64,000 bases of DNA from Haladaptatus litoreus (GTDB lineage Archaea > Halobacteriota > Halobacteria > Halobacteriales > Haladaptataceae). Within the stretch, counting starts at the first letter, position 1, and every line of letters begins with the position of its first letter. The stretch is from NCBI RefSeq assembly GCF_900156425.1, contig NZ_FTNO01000001.1:496001-560000 (forward strand), read 5' to 3'. This document shows, one piece after another, positions 63,333 to 64,000 of the stretch. The notes under the pieces are model-generated. The model worked only from the letters and a program-made list of their open reading frames with translations. It was not told the DNA's origin and searched no databases. A program made the position numbers and the translations under genes.

Positions 63333-64000
63333 ATGGTACATTCCCGCACAGTCGAGTTGGAAGGACACATCATCGACTCCGGCATGATGCAGCGATGTTT
63401 CGGTGTGGTGATGGATTTGGACGGGGAGTTCGAAGTCGAGGAGTTTCGCGTCGGCAAACACAAAGACGAGGAATCCTACGCCAGAATGTCCGTCTCGGCG
63501 GAGGACGAGGAGACGGTTCGCGCGATTCTACACGAACTGCACCAGAACGGCGCGCACGTGCCGAATCCCTCCGACGCGGAACTGAAACCGGCCCCGGAAA
63601 ATCAAGTCGTCCCGCACGGCTTTTACTCCACGACGAATCACCCGACGCAGGTTCGGTACGAGGGGGAGTGGATTCCCGTCGAGAACATCGAGATGGACTG
63701 TGCAATCGTCATCGACCCCGACGAGTCACGAGCAACGACGAAGGTTCTGAATGCCATCGAGGAGGGTGACCTCGTCGTGACGGACGAATCCGGCGTTCGC
63801 GTTGACCCGCCAGAACGTCCTCGCGGCGGGGGTGGCCCGTTCGGATTCATGCAGGGCGGCGTGTCGAGCGAACGCCCGTCCGAATCGCTCATCCGCGAAA
63901 TCGGGGAAACCATCGCGGAGACGAAAGAAGAGGGCGGAACAGTGCTCGCCGTGGTCGGCCCAGCGCTCATCCACTCCGGCGCGGGCGACGACCTCGCGCG
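63333..64000 (+). CDS. TIGR00300/LOR-SDH family protein (archaeal ornithine cyclodeaminase type), 5' part
   Basis: ATG 63333; the frame runs off the window at about 222 residues. The N-terminus MVHSRTVELEGHIIDSGMMQ, then CFGVVMDLDGEFEVEEFRVG and KHKDEESYARMSVSAEDEET matches the LOR/SDH conserved region. PHGFYSTTNHPTQVRYEGEW follows, then DCAIVIDPDESRATTKVLNA. Archaeal members are recalled as ornithine cyclodeaminases that need a nickel-pincer cofactor. The C-terminal half is missing. It may share its promoter with the dehydrogenase 87 bases upstream or start on its own. Confidence 0.78.
   Translation, partial: MVHSRTVELEGHIIDSGMMQRCFGVVMDLDGEFEVEEFRVGKHKDEESYARMSVSAEDEETVRAILHELHQNGAHVPNPSDAELKPAPENQVVPHGFYSTTNHPTQVRYEGEWIPVENIEMDCAIVIDPDESRATTKVLNAIEEGDLVVTDESGVRVDPPERPRGGGGPFGFMQGGVSSERPSESLIREIGETIAETKEEGGTVLAVVGPALIHSGAGDDLA

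Overview
The window is chromosomal DNA from a haloarchaeon (class Halobacteria). The evidence is the strongly acidic proteins, GC-rich third codon positions, many twin-arginine (Tat) signals and lipoboxes, leaderless genes with a TATA element about 28-30 bases before the ATG, an archaeal tRNA-Tyr, and markers such as the CdrL/CdrS/FtsZ2 division cluster, NcsA, a ThiD-ThiN fusion and TackOD1-like and DUF7504-like families. Moderate GC and gene content would fit a genus such as Haladaptatus, but genus is a guess. I see no rRNA, CRISPR array, intact insertion sequence or prophage.

Layout. 1-2550: tandem PurM/HypE-like (AIR synthase related) genes, then thiamine ThiDN. 2555-4360: a small protein, a membrane-anchored arylsulfotransferase-like propeller and a winged-helix regulator. 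4461-7124: MutS. 7168-15525: an exported redox and secretion block with a GMC oxidoreductase and its Tat partner, a frameshifted remnant, a halolysin-like subtilase and two PQQ-type propellers. 15913-19320: information processing and division, with NcsA, then (minus strand) CdrL, CdrS and FtsZ2, then tRNA-Tyr. 19561-22760: an SLC13 carrier and a metal-ligand-depleted M24 protein. 22942-26325: a compact module with a DUF7504-like protein, a CHAT-type protease, a 43-residue membrane peptide and a winged-helix protein. 26777-29394: a MinD-like ATPase with a partner, then a PAS histidine kinase with a tiny membrane protein. 29628-31569: exported M14 peptidase and a lipoprotein. 31580-41407: a peptide-scavenging block with creatininase-family enzyme, M28 peptidase, divergent TldD-like protein and a complete dipeptide/oligopeptide ABC transporter whose binding protein looks circularly permuted. 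41510-48729: small proteins, an M42 aminopeptidase, a DMT exporter, a two-domain KaiC-like ATPase, and a thiolase with its OB-fold partner. 48887-49270: a large palindromic intergenic element. 49583-54474: zinc-ribbon proteins, MscS and small hypotheticals. 54531-64000: an ICMT-like methyltransferase without a canonical start, acyl-CoA synthetase, exported DUF4397 and parallel beta-helix proteins, a formaldehyde dehydrogenase-like enzyme and the start of a TIGR00300/ornithine cyclodeaminase-type gene.

How the genes fit together. The strongest regulatory story is the cdrL-cdrS-ftsZ2 locus. Two spaced palindromes with the same four-base centre flank the TATA box between cdrL and cdrS, which suggests direct ribbon-helix-helix control of FtsZ2. 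The best candidate for a little-described system is the CHAT protease module at 22.9-26.3 kb. The 31.6-41.4 kb block looks like a peptide-uptake and hydrolysis unit.
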